Assembly: GCA_016764115.1 (NCBI GenBank)
Contig: JAESSM010000183.1
Coordinates: 1-20,819, forward strand
Length of the DNA: 20,819 bases
Reading direction: 5' to 3'
Origin: Bacteroidia bacterium
GTDB lineage: Bacteria; Bacteroidota; Bacteroidia; JAESSM01; NORP286
Below, one piece after another: positions 1 to 7,646 of the stretch. The first letter of the stretch is position 1. The number at the start of each line of letters is the position of its first letter. The notes under the pieces were generated by a model. It was not told where the DNA came from. It ran no database searches and saw only the letters and a program-made list of their open reading frames with translations. The translations under genes and the position numbers were made by a program.

Positions 1-1
1 A

Positions 2-3000
2 CTGAGATCTTTAGCAGTTGCACCTTCTGATACCAGTGTCATTTATGCAGCTACGTATAATGATATTTATAGTAGGGTAAATAAAGACTCATCATGGACT
101 AATATAACCAAAGGCCTACCGGCAAATTCTATAACGTATATAGCAGTCCATCCTGATACTGCTGATTCTGTTTGGATAACATTTTCAGGTTATAACGATA
201 CCGTAAAAGTTTATTTGTCTCCTAATGGGGGCGATAGCTGGATCAATGTTTCAGGGAGCTTACCTAATATTCCAATAAATTGCATTGTTTGTGAAAATTC
301 GAAATACCATGATCTTTATATAGGAACAGATCTTGGAGTTTATTATACAAATGATACTTTAACGGATTGGGTCGCCTATAATAACAGGCTACCAAATGTA
401 ATTGTTAATGAATTGGAAATCCATGAAAGTTCAGGGCAGTTAAAAGCAGCTACTTATGGGCGTGGATTATGGCAAACAGACTTGGTTTCTTACAACAGGC
501 CAATAACAGATGCTTCAATTAATGAGATTCAAGAACCATCGGGAACTTCTTGTCTTGACAGTATTGATCCCATTGTGGTACTTAGAAATTATGGAATTGA
601 CACCTTGCTTAACGCTGATATATACTATCAACTTGACAGTGATTCTGTTTTTATTTATAGTTGGTCTGGTCAATTGCCGACTGAATTAAAAGAAGAAATA
701 CAGCTACCGGGTTTGTCAGCATCACTTGGAAATCATTCATTTAAGGTTTTTGTTTCAAATCCTAATGGTGGAGTGGATGAAAATTACAGTAATGATACCT
801 TAGTACAGATATTCACAATTACTGGGGTAATTTCTTCATTTCCTTATTATGAAGACTTTGAAAATAATGATGGGGGGTGGTTTACTGATGAAGATGATAA
901 TTTCGGTGGGCCGGCCAACAATACTTGGGAGTGGGGTATCCCAACTGGACCTGATTTGGATACAGCAAACTCAGGTCAAAAGGCTTGGGGTACAAACCTT
1001 AGTGGAGCTTATGTGAATCGAACTGCTGCATATTTGGTTAGCCCTTGCTTTGATATTTCCTTACTCCAAGAACCGGTATTTGAGTTTTTTATGGCTTTTG
1101 AAATAGAAAATAATTGGGATGCTGCATATGTAGAATATTCCGTTGACTATGGAGATAATTGGAATAAATTGGGAGATGCAAATGATCCTAATTGGTACAA
1201 CAGCAGCTTGGTTGGAAATGGAAGTTCAACGGGATTGTTGTGTACAGGTGCTCAGTGGGAAGGAATTGATTCTGTATCCAAAATAATGACCAAATATTAC
1301 AGGAGTTTAGCACCTGTTAAAGGTGAAAGCAATCTTTTAATAAGAATTGTGATGTCATCAGATCACTTTGTTACTTACGATGGAATGGTTGTAGATGATA
1401 TCAGAATATATGATGCTGCAGATTCATCGAAATCACCACAGGCTAATTTTTCTGCAAAAGTAATTGAAGCATGTGAAAATGATTCAATTGAATTCTCAGA
1501 TGAGAGTTTATTCACACCAATCTCATGGCTATGGAGTTTCCAAGGTGGTTCCCCGGGGTCTGATACTATTCAATATCCCATCATAAGCTATGATAGCTCC
1601 GGAACTTATGATGTTACTTTAATAGTATCTAATGCATTAGGAAGTGATACAATAGTAAAATCTACATATATAACAGTAAATGAAAATCCTTCGATACTAA
1701 TTGGTATAACTGATGTGACTTGCTTTGGTGATACTACTGGTTATATTGATTTGAATGTTACCGGTGGAACACCCCCTTATTATTATTGGTGGTCAAATGG
1801 AAAGATATCTCAGGATCTACCTGATGTTGCAGTGGGAAATTATTATGTAACCATTAGTGATGCAAAAAATTGTAAAGTTTTGAAAAGTGCTACGGTGAAC
1901 GAGCCAGATAAAATGAAAATGGTCTGGCAAAAAAAGGATATTGTTTGCAAAGATAGTGTAGGGTATATAGATGTTATTGCATCCGGTGGAACAAATATTT
2001 TTTCCTATTTGTGGTCCAATGGTGCTATAGATTCCATAAATACAGGATTGACTGCAGGTCTATATTACCTGACAATTTTAGATGGCAATAAATGTGAGTT
2101 ACAGGATACCATAAGGATATTACAGCTCAATACCAATATACTTCTTTCAAAAACTGACATTGATTGCTATGAGGAGAATATTGGTTCGGCAACGGTTAAA
2201 GTATCGGACAACTCCCCACCATATTCCTATTTCTGGTCAAATTCTGATTCAGTTAGTTCTATTGACAGTTTATATTCCGGAACATACATTGTCAGCGTGA
2301 TCAATTCAGATAATTGTTTGAGCATTGATAGTATTACAATTTTACAACCGGAATCTATTTTTGTAGATGTGGTTTTGGATGATATTAGTTGTAATGGATT
2401 TAATGATGGTTCCATATCAGTTAGTACTTATGGTGGTGTTTCTCCTTACATATATGCATGGTCACAAGGAGGTTCTGTTCCTGATTTATTAAATCTATTA
2501 CCCGGAGACTACACCCTGACTGTAATTGACAATAATGATTGTTCAAAAAACTGGAACTATAATATTGACGAACCTGATACTATTTCTATTGTTTACTATG
2601 TTGATTCCGCTAATTATAGTATGGCTGATGGAAGTATTAATGTTTCTGTTTTTGGAGGGACTACTCCCTATTCCTATGCATGGAGTAGTAGTAGTACTGC
2701 TGCAAATTTAGACAGTGTTTATGGTGGAGTTTTTGGCTTGTTAGTAAATGATTTGAACGGATGTGAGGATAGTGTTGTAATAATTATTCCTACCTTATAT
2801 CAACTTTTAATTGCTAATGCTGGTAAGGATTCAATTTATTGCATTGGAGATACAATTGTACTTGGGGCTGCTCCCAGCGCTACAGGTGGAGCCCCTCCAT
2901 ACAGCTATAATTGGGAAATAAAATGTTGCTCTACATTTGTCAAATTTCCTGGTCCTAGCTTAGATGACTCAACTCAATCTAATCCTGTAATAGTAAACAT

Positions 3001-3616
3001 TCCAAAATTTGAACCTGATAGTTTTGCGTATGTACTAACTGTTACTGATAGTGTTGGTAATGTAGCAATTGATACTGTTAATTTAATGGTAGCTGGAACC
3101 TATTTTGATACATCAGCTATTTATGAGTTTTCGATATTTCAAGGTGATAGCATAAGGTTAGCAGTTAGCGCTAGCCTTGTTTACGACCCGATAACCTATC
3201 TATGGAATCCTACAGATGGATTAAGTGATTCAACAACTGGCAGACCCTGGGCAAGTCCAGATACAACAACGCTATATTCTTTGACTGAAACAGATCCCGG
3301 AGGATGTCAGTTGGTTCAAACTGCTTTAGTAACTGTTTTTGGAGTTGGTATAAAAGAAAATTTTGGAAACTTTATTGGATTGAATATCTATCCCAATCCA
3401 AATTTAGGAAAGTTTGTTTTGGAAATAGAATTACAGGGGAAAGCTGAGTTTCAAATTCAGCTAACAAGTATTAATGGACAAATAATTTATTCGGAATCCG
3501 TTGATACTTCTTTTTATAAAAAGGAGATTGATTTTTCTGGTTATGCTAAAGGGGTTTATACTTTGAAAGTTGTGAGTGATGGTGGAGTAGTTTATAGAAA
3601 GATTGTATATCAGTAA
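2..3616 (+). CDS. Large secreted T9SS multidomain protein (BNR/propeller-like, MAM-like, PKD, five SprB repeats), 5' truncated
   Basis: The frame is open from base 2 with no start in the window, so 1204 C-terminal residues are visible and the N-terminus is missing. Residues 1-160 look like BNR/sortilin-type propeller blades, with SPNGGDSW and YGRGLWQTD. Residues 165-275 resemble a CARDB-like beta domain. Residues 280-477 form a MAM/jelly-roll-like domain ending in DGMVVDDIRIYD. Residues 478-560 are a PKD domain (WLWSFQGGSPGS). Five SprB-type repeats follow at about bases 1690-2790 (GGTPPYYYWWSNG, GGVSPYIYAWS), then one or two Ig/PKD-like domains. The end (bases about 3360-3613) is a type A T9SS sorting domain: NIYPNPNLGKFVLEI, then GVYTLKVVSDGG and a basic tail. 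The protein is therefore predicted to cross the outer membrane by T9SS and be anchored or released. A role in adhesion or gliding is inferred from the SprB repeats only; no catalytic motif was seen. Confidence 0.9.
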   Translation: MRSLAVAPSDTSVIYAATYNDIYSRVNKDSSWTNITKGLPANSITYIAVHPDTADSVWITFSGYNDTVKVYLSPNGGDSWINVSGSLPNIPINCIVCENSKYHDLYIGTDLGVYYTNDTLTDWVAYNNRLPNVIVNELEIHESSGQLKAATYGRGLWQTDLVSYNRPITDASINEIQEPSGTSCLDSIDPIVVLRNYGIDTLLNADIYYQLDSDSVFIYSWSGQLPTELKEEIQLPGLSASLGNHSFKVFVSNPNGGVDENYSNDTLVQIFTITGVISSFPYYEDFENNDGGWFTDEDDNFGGPANNTWEWGIPTGPDLDTANSGQKAWGTNLSGAYVNRTAAYLVSPCFDISLLQEPVFEFFMAFEIENNWDAAYVEYSVDYGDNWNKLGDANDPNWYNSSLVGNGSSTGLLCTGAQWEGIDSVSKIMTKYYRSLAPVKGESNLLIRIVMSSDHFVTYDGMVVDDIRIYDAADSSKSPQANFSAKVIEACENDSIEFSDESLFTPISWLWSFQGGSPGSDTIQYPIISYDSSGTYDVTLIVSNALGSDTIVKSTYITVNENPSILIGITDVTCFGDTTGYIDLNVTGGTPPYYYWWSNGKISQDLPDVAVGNYYVTISDAKNCKVLKSATVNEPDKMKMVWQKKDIVCKDSVGYIDVIASGGTNIFSYLWSNGAIDSINTGLTAGLYYLTILDGNKCELQDTIRILQLNTNILLSKTDIDCYEENIGSATVKVSDNSPPYSYFWSNSDSVSSIDSLYSGTYIVSVINSDNCLSIDSITILQPESIFVDVVLDDISCNGFNDGSISVSTYGGVSPYIYAWSQGGSVPDLLNLLPGDYTLTVIDNNDCSKNWNYNIDEPDTISIVYYVDSANYSMADGSINVSVFGGTTPYSYAWSSSSTAANLDSVYGGVFGLLVNDLNGCEDSVVIIIPTLYQLLIANAGKDSIYCIGDTIVLGAAPSATGGAPPYSYNWEIKCCSTFVKFPGPSLDDSTQSNPVIVNIPKFEPDSFAYVLTVTDSVGNVAIDTVNLMVAGTYFDTSAIYEFSIFQGDSIRLAVSASLVYDPITYLWNPTDGLSDSTTGRPWASPDTTTLYSLTETDPGGCQLVQTALVTVFGVGIKENFGNFIGLNIYPNPNLGKFVLEIELQGKAEFQIQLTSINGQIIYSESVDTSFYKKEIDFSGYAKGVYTLKVVSDGGVVYRKIVYQ

Positions 3617-3692
3617 CCTCAGACAAATTAAAAAATAAACCGCTCATAAGGTAACAAGGAATAGAGCTATTCAGAATAAAGTTTGATAGATA

Positions 3693-3720
3693 TTGACTGG
3701 TAGGAAATTTAGTATATTAG
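3693..3720 (+). promoter_or_regulatory. Possible Bacteroidota promoter for the TM2-DUF2752-DUF4870-M48 cluster
   Basis: TTG at 3693-3695 is followed after 17 bases by TATATTAG at 3713-3720. This matches the Bacteroidota -7 consensus TAnnTTTG in all but one position. Transcription would start near 3727, leaving a leader of about 80 bases before the ATG at 3807. It rests on motif matching alone. Confidence 0.4.
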
Positions 3721-3726
3721 CATTAT

Positions 3727-3806
3727 CAAGTGGAGACCAGAAACCACATTAAAACGGGGCGTAACCGAAAAGCCAAAAGAGTAGGGAGCATTAAAATTTA
3801 ATAAAA
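3727..3806 (+). other. Possible structured 5' leader of the TM2 cluster
   Basis: This is the GC-richest noncoding stretch in an AT-rich neighbourhood. GTGG (3730-3733) can pair with CCAC (3744-3747). CGG (3755-3757) can pair with CCG (3765-3767), or alternatively GGC (3758-3760) with GCC (3772-3774). The two options in the second part exclude each other, as in a switching leader. The stems are short and I do not recognise any known riboswitch consensus. Confidence 0.25.
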
Positions 3807-4145
3807 ATGGAACAACAAAAAGTAGATATGTTTTTGATGTCAAATGGCAAGTATTTTGAAAGCCATCAAATTACATATATAAGTGACCGGCTTTCACAAT
3901 TGGACGATTCTAAATTTGTTCTATTGCAATCCGTTAACCTACAAAACCCTACAATGATATTGATTGTTTCGTTATTAGGTGGCAGCCTTGGTATAGACCG
4001 ATTTATGATAGGAGATACTGGTTTGGGTGTTGGGAAACTACTTACTTGTGGAGGGTTTGGAATTTGGGCAGTTGTAGACTGGTTTCTAATTATGGGAGCT
4101 ACTAGAGAAAAGAATTTTGAAAAGCTGAGCCAAGTGATGGTTTAA
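3807..4145 (+). CDS. TM2 domain-containing membrane protein
   Basis: The product is 112 aa. A roughly 45-residue N-terminal cytosolic stretch (KVDMFLMSNGKYF, then a predicted helix) is followed by a TM2 domain: first membrane segment about 49-63, the conserved turn GIDRFMIGD at 62-70, a Gly-rich loop, and the second segment about 82-97 with the typical GIWAVVDWFLI. The N-terminal part matches the usual Bacteroidota subtype of the family. The biochemical function of TM2 proteins is not established. ATG is preceded by an A/T-rich leader and no Shine-Dalgarno site, as is usual for the phylum. It is the first gene of a cluster whose next start lies 10 bases after its stop, so co-transcription with the DUF2752 gene is likely. 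Confidence 0.88.
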   Translation: MEQQKVDMFLMSNGKYFESHQITYISDRLSQLDDSKFVLLQSVNLQNPTMILIVSLLGGSLGIDRFMIGDTGLGVGKLLTCGGFGIWAVVDWFLIMGATREKNFEKLSQVMV

Positions 4146-4155
4146 TTGATTAATT

Positions 4156-4569
4156 ATGTCAAGGAATGGTTTATATTTCCTTATTCTTGGATTATCGTTG
4201 GCAGGGTACGTATGGATCATACTAAATGGTAATTCAACAATCCAACAAAATATTTCTGGAACAAATGTTTGTATTTTCAAAAATATAACGGGTATACCCT
4301 GCCCATCTTGTGGTACAACTCGATCTGTACTTGCAATACTTAAAGGAAATGTGATTGATTCGATCGGTCATAATCCTTTGGGACTTGTAATGGTACTTCT
4401 GCTCGCAATACTTCCAATATGGATAATTATTGATTTTGTCTTTGGGAAAAACAGCTTTCAGGTATTTTACAGATATGTTGAATTTTCCTTAAAAAGAAAA
4501 TATATCGTTATACCTTCAATAGTTATTGTGTTAGTTGTTTGGTTTTTGAATATACATAGGCATTTATGA
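4156..4569 (+). CDS. DUF2752 family membrane protein
   Basis: The product is 137 aa with three hydrophobic segments (about 6-22, 75-97 and 113-132). The signature of DUF2752 is clear: Cys39, then TGIPCPSCGTTRS with Cys49, Cys52 and Arg56, a Gly-Asn segment, and the NPLG motif at 73-76. The CPxCGxTR element is invariant in the family and might bind a metal or be redox active, but its function is unknown. Its stop overlaps the next ATG in the form ATGA, indicating translational coupling with the DUF4870-like gene. Genes of this family often sit next to TM2 genes, as here. Confidence 0.87.
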   Translation: MSRNGLYFLILGLSLAGYVWIILNGNSTIQQNISGTNVCIFKNITGIPCPSCGTTRSVLAILKGNVIDSIGHNPLGLVMVLLLAILPIWIIIDFVFGKNSFQVFYRYVEFSLKRKYIVIPSIVIVLVVWFLNIHRHL

Positions 4570-4997
4570 TAATAAAAAAAGACTTTGGGTATGTACCGAA
4601 TGACTTTGAATCGGAAAGAGCCTCAAACAGTTATTTAATGTCATTAATTGCATTAATGGTTGGATTACCTTTACCTATAGTAAATTTAATTGCAACATTA
4701 ATATTCTATCTGGGCAATAGAAAATCAACTTATTTTGTTCGATGGCATTGTACGCAGGCTTTACTATCTCAACTTACTGTATTACCTTTAAACAGTGTTG
4801 GCTTTTGGTGGACATTGTCAATTGTCTTTGATAGTACCAATGTTACTAATAATTACATTGGATATATTATAACCATCATCGCTTTCAATATTACAGAGTT
4901 TATCGCTACAATTTATACTGCAATTAATACACGTAAAGGGCAACATGTAGAATGGTGGTTTTTTGGTGATTTGGCTCATTTAATTTGCAAACGTTAG
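4566..4997 (+). CDS. DUF4870/Tic20-like membrane protein
   Basis: The product is 143 aa, with about four hydrophobic stretches (roughly 24-48, 63-80, 80-90 and 97-118). The segment FVRWHCTQALLSQL is typical of DUF4870-type proteins, where an Arg-x-His motif sits in an amphipathic stretch ahead of a membrane helix. The assignment rests on this motif and on topology, not on end-to-end similarity, so a divergent relative is possible. The start overlaps the previous stop by four bases (ATGA), and only one base separates its stop from the metallopeptidase ATG. Function is unknown. Context suggests these small membrane proteins and the protease act in one process at the inner membrane. Confidence 0.62.
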   Translation: MIIKKDFGYVPNDFESERASNSYLMSLIALMVGLPLPIVNLIATLIFYLGNRKSTYFVRWHCTQALLSQLTVLPLNSVGFWWTLSIVFDSTNVTNNYIGYIITIIAFNITEFIATIYTAINTRKGQHVEWWFFGDLAHLICKR

Positions 4998-4998
4998 A

Positions 4999-5790
4999 AT
5001 GAAAAAAGTTCTATTTCAATTTGCAGTTCTTCTTGGAGTGCTGATTTTTGTCTGGTTTATCCTAAGTAGAATAAACTATACAGAAAAAGTTGATTTTCAA
5101 AAATTAAGCAAATCCAATGAAGAAAAAATTGGCAAGATTATTTATGAATTCATAAAAAAGAAAGACAAAGAGATTGAATCAGATAGCCTGAAGAGTATTT
5201 TGATTAAGATCAGGGACAGAATATGTAACAATAATCAAATTAATTGCAGTGAAATTAAAATTCATGTTTTAAACAATACACAAATAAATGCTTTTGCTTT
5301 ACCTGATAGGCATATGGTTATTTACACTGGACTAATTGAATATTGCAAAACCCCAGAAGAATTAAGTGGTGTAATTGCACATGAGATAGCCCACATGGAA
5401 AATAATCACATAATGAAAAGAATTTCCAGAAAAATTGGGTTTGCCATTCTTATTTCCATGGCTGGAGGTGATACAAGTAATGAAATACTAAAAGAGATTG
5501 TAAATTCTATAACTTCAACAGCTTTTGACCGAGCAGAAGAAACGGAGGCTGATTCATATGCTGTAAGATATTTAGCCAAAGCAAATATAGACCCTGAGCA
5601 TTTTGCAAATTTTTTATTCCGGCTTTCCCAGGAAGAACATACACTACTTGATAAACTCGAATGGATAAGTACACATCCAAATACTAAAGATAGAACTACT
5701 GAAGTTTTGAAACTAAAAAACCGTGAAGATTTTGAAATCAAACCAATAGTAGATCACGAAAAATGGGAAGCTATAAAGAAAAATATATAG
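4999..5790 (+). CDS. M48 family zinc metallopeptidase, membrane anchored
   Basis: The product is 263 aa. Residues 4-22 are a hydrophobic N-terminal segment that could be a signal anchor, placing the enzyme in the periplasm. The catalytic HEIAH lies at 128-132 (zinc ligands His128 and His132, general base Glu129). The third ligand is probably Glu181 in the EETEAD motif, the M48 form. After it comes a short C-terminal helical region with THPNTKDRT, the Ste24/BepA-like element containing a conserved His. It lacks the TPR tail of BepA and the extra membrane helices of HtpX, so it is a short Oma1/LoiP-like type. Known M48 enzymes degrade misfolded membrane or outer-membrane proteins; a quality-control role is inferred. 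Last gene of the cluster, one base after the DUF4870-like gene. Confidence 0.9.
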   Translation: MKKVLFQFAVLLGVLIFVWFILSRINYTEKVDFQKLSKSNEEKIGKIIYEFIKKKDKEIESDSLKSILIKIRDRICNNNQINCSEIKIHVLNNTQINAFALPDRHMVIYTGLIEYCKTPEELSGVIAHEIAHMENNHIMKRISRKIGFAILISMAGGDTSNEILKEIVNSITSTAFDRAEETEADSYAVRYLAKANIDPEHFANFLFRLSQEEHTLLDKLEWISTHPNTKDRTTEVLKLKNREDFEIKPIVDHEKWEAIKKNI

Positions 5791-5968
5791 GACAACAAGC
5801 TATTATTTAGACCAAAAACCTACCATTAACATTTTATGTAAAATAATAGAACAATTTGAGTTTACCTTATTGAGATCAAAGGTGAAACTGTGTTTTATTC
5901 TGGTAAGATCGTGATTACTCGTTAAGCGAAACTAAATATTTTTCTTTTCTTTATTATTGCTTTTCGTT

Positions 5969-5976
5969 TATCTTTG
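5969..5976 (+). promoter_or_regulatory. -7 promoter box of mqnE
   Basis: TATCTTTG matches TAnnTTTG exactly and continues into GCACTCCC. Transcription would start around 5983, leaving a leader of about 13 bases. The TTG at 5957 lies upstream of this box and cannot be the mqnE start if the promoter is real. The -33 element is only T-rich (5941-5950), without a clear TTTG. Confidence 0.65.
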
Positions 5977-5995
5977 CACTCCCAAAATAATTGAG

Positions 5996-7171
5996 ATGGA
6001 TTCGGAAAAAAGAATTAAAGATCTTCTTTTAAGCTCCAAAATATCACCTGAACTTTATTTGATAACTGAAAAAGTGATCAATAAGGAAAGGATTACTTTT
6101 GATGATGGAGTTTTATTATTTGAAAAAGGGGAGTTAGGATTTCTTGGCACATTAGCTAACTACATTCGCGAATATAAACATGGTGATACCACTTATTTCA
6201 ATAGGAATTTCCATATAGAACCAACCAACTTGTGTGTGTTTGATTGCAAGTTTTGTTCTTATTCGAGAATGATCAAGGAAAAAGAGGATGGTTGGGTGAT
6301 GACTGAGCAGGAGATACTTGAGATCGTCAAGAGTTATCAGGATAAACCTGTTACTGAAGTCCATGTAGTAGGAGGTGTTTTGCCGCAATTAAATCTTCAG
6401 TTTTTTTGCGAATTATTAAAGAAAATAAAAACCCTTCGCCCTGAGCTTCATATTAAAGGTTATACAGCTGTAGAACTGGAGTATATGTTCAGGAAAGCTA
6501 AAGTATCAGTAAAGGAGGGACTACAAATATTAAAAGAACATGGTTTAGATTCTTTGCCCGGTGGAGGATCTGAAATTTTTCATTCAGAGATCAGAGATCA
6601 AATCTGTAAGGATAAATGCACATCGGAGGAATGGTTGGAAATCCATGAGACTGCTCACAGCTTAGGGATTCCTAGTAATGCTACAATACTATATGGCCAC
6701 ATTGAGAAATTTGAGCATAGAGTAGATCACATGGAGCGATTGAGGAATCTGCAGGACAAAACAGGTGGGTTTAATACTTTCATACCTCTTAAATTTAGAA
6801 ATCAAGGTAACCAAATGTCTAATATCGCTGAAGGAACAACCATTGAAGATCTGAGAAACTATGCTGTCTCAAGAATTTATATGGATAATTTTGCTCATAT
6901 AAAAGCTTATTGGCCGATGATCGGTAGAGATACTGCTCAATTATCATTGTCATTTGGGGTTGATGATATTGATGGTACCATTGATGATTCAACGAAAATA
7001 TATTCAATGGCAGGAGCAGAAGAACAAAACCCAACGTTAACAACTCAGGAATTAGTGATCCTAATTAAACAAGCAGGAAGAAAACCGATTGAACGGGATA
7101 CGGTTTACAATGAAATAATGGATTACTCTGATTTTGTTTTTGAGGATGAGGAAGTAGAACAACCCGTCTGA
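5996..7171 (+). CDS. mqnE: Aminofutalosine synthase MqnE (radical SAM)
   Basis: The product is 391 aa. MqnE joins the 3-enolpyruvylbenzoate made by MqnA to SAM-derived adenosine, giving aminofutalosine on the futalosine route to menaquinone. The 4Fe-4S motif is Cys80-x3-Cys84-x2-Cys87 (CVFDCKFC), in the context HIEPTNLC. HVVGGVLPQ and LPGGGSEIFHSEIRDQICKDK fit MqnE; the related cyclase MqnC has a different ending in this motif. ATG 5996 is chosen over TTG 5957 because a strong -7 box lies between them and because MDSEKRI is a normal beginning for the family. mqnA follows downstream, which supports the assignment. The two genes are separated by an inserted four-helix-bundle element starting about 10 bases after the stop. 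Confidence 0.93.
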   Translation: MDSEKRIKDLLLSSKISPELYLITEKVINKERITFDDGVLLFEKGELGFLGTLANYIREYKHGDTTYFNRNFHIEPTNLCVFDCKFCSYSRMIKEKEDGWVMTEQEILEIVKSYQDKPVTEVHVVGGVLPQLNLQFFCELLKKIKTLRPELHIKGYTAVELEYMFRKAKVSVKEGLQILKEHGLDSLPGGGSEIFHSEIRDQICKDKCTSEEWLEIHETAHSLGIPSNATILYGHIEKFEHRVDHMERLRNLQDKTGGFNTFIPLKFRNQGNQMSNIAEGTTIEDLRNYAVSRIYMDNFAHIKAYWPMIGRDTAQLSLSFGVDDIDGTIDDSTKIYSMAGAEEQNPTLTTQELVILIKQAGRKPIERDTVYNEIMDYSDFVFEDEEVEQPV

Positions 7172-7173
7172 AT

Positions 7174-7181
7174 AAAGTATT
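7174..7181 (+). repeat. Left 8-bp direct repeat (probable target-site duplication)
   Basis: AAAGTATT abuts the left terminal inverted repeat, and the same octamer abuts the right one at 7647-7654. It lies two bases after the mqnE stop codon. Confidence 0.7.
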
Positions 7182-7205
7182 GAATATTGAACAAGGATTA
7201 ACGAT
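7182..7205 (+). repeat. Left terminal inverted repeat
   Basis: It begins GAATATT and continues GAACAAGGATTAACGAT (7189-7205). The last 17 bases are the exact reverse complement of 7623-7639; the outer GAAT also matches, with three mismatches in between. Confidence 0.85.
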
Positions 7206-7225
7206 TTTAGAAATACGAATTAATA

Positions 7226-7615
7226 ATGAATAAGTTTGATTTAGATGAACGGTTAATAGATTTTGCAGTCTTAATAATAAAAATTACTGATGTTATGCCA
7301 AAATCAAGAGCTGGCAATCATCTTTCAGGACAATTAATTCGTTCTGGTAGCTCACCTGCCCTAAATTATGGAGAAGCACAAAGTGGGGAATCACGAAAGG
7401 ACTTTATTCATAAAATGAAAGTAGCTCTAAAGGAATTGAGAGAAAGTTTTGCTTGTTTGAAAATTATAGATCGCGCTAAACTGTTTAAAATAGAGGAAGA
7501 TATAAAAACTGCCCTAAAGGAAAATAACGAATTAATTTCAATCTTTGTGAAAAGTGTCGAAACAGCACAAAAGAATAACAGGCTGCAAAATACTGAACAA
7601 CATAATTTTTCTTAA
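7226..7615 (+). CDS. Four-helix bundle protein (23S rRNA IVP / S23 family)
   Basis: The product is 129 aa, the usual length of the family, all predicted helical. Family marks are the N-terminal LDERLIDFAVLIIKI helix, AGNHLSGQLIRSGSSPALNYGEAQSGES (conserved Gln-Leu-x-Arg-Ser-x-x-Ser and Asn-Tyr-x-Glu-Ala), and KDFIHKMKVALKELRESFACLKII. The closest characterised relative is the Avd accessory protein of diversity-generating retroelements, a positively charged five-subunit barrel that binds nucleic acid. The remaining members have no proven role. No reverse transcriptase or variable repeat was seen nearby, so this is not an Avd locus. The gene sits between inverted repeats, and its 3' end stops 7 bases before the right repeat. 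It probably belongs to the mobile unit and not to menaquinone synthesis, despite lying between mqnE and mqnA. Confidence 0.88.
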   Translation: MNKFDLDERLIDFAVLIIKITDVMPKSRAGNHLSGQLIRSGSSPALNYGEAQSGESRKDFIHKMKVALKELRESFACLKIIDRAKLFKIEEDIKTALKENNELISIFVKSVETAQKNNRLQNTEQHNFS

Positions 7616-7622
7616 ATCAAAT

Positions 7623-7646
7623 ATCGTTAATCCTTGTTCTGAATTC
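7623..7646 (+). repeat. Right terminal inverted repeat
   Basis: ATCGTTAATCCTTGTTC (7623-7639) is the exact reverse complement of 7189-7205, followed by TGAATTC, whose last four bases pair with GAAT at 7182-7185. Confidence 0.85.

Larger units (their letters stand above)
7182..7646 (+). mobile_element. 465-bp IVP-like element carrying a four-helix-bundle gene
   Basis: The unit has 24-bp terminal inverted repeats at 7182-7205 and 7623-7646. They share GAAT at the outer ends and a perfect 17-bp inner block GAACAAGGATTAACGAT, for 21/24 identities. An 8-bp direct repeat AAAGTATT sits immediately outside both ends. The only gene inside encodes a four-helix-bundle protein of the S23/IVP family. Precise removal with one copy of the octamer would leave about 50 bp between mqnE and mqnA, a normal operon gap. 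The family is known from intervening sequences inside 23S rRNA genes, whose ends also pair. Here the unit is inserted between protein genes. No transposase domain is recognisable, so movement in trans or by an unknown route is inferred. Confidence 0.75.

Noticed and set aside
2526..2711. Small + strand reading frame
   Set aside because: It is out of frame within the SprB repeat region of the large T9SS gene and has no start context or homology cue.
3659..3672. GAATAG/CTATTC small inverted repeat after the first gene
   Set aside because: Six pairs with a two-base loop and no T run; too weak to call a terminator.
5791..5968. Gap between the M48 gene and mqnE
   Set aside because: About 180 bases examined on both strands; no convincing hairpin, small gene or repeat was seen apart from the mqnE promoter box.
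5957..5995. TTG-initiated extension of mqnE
   Set aside because: A perfect -7 promoter box at 5969-5976 lies inside it, and the added residues do not resemble the family.
7182..7646. Diversity-generating retroelement
   Set aside because: The four-helix protein resembles Avd, but there is no reverse transcriptase, template repeat or variable repeat in the window.
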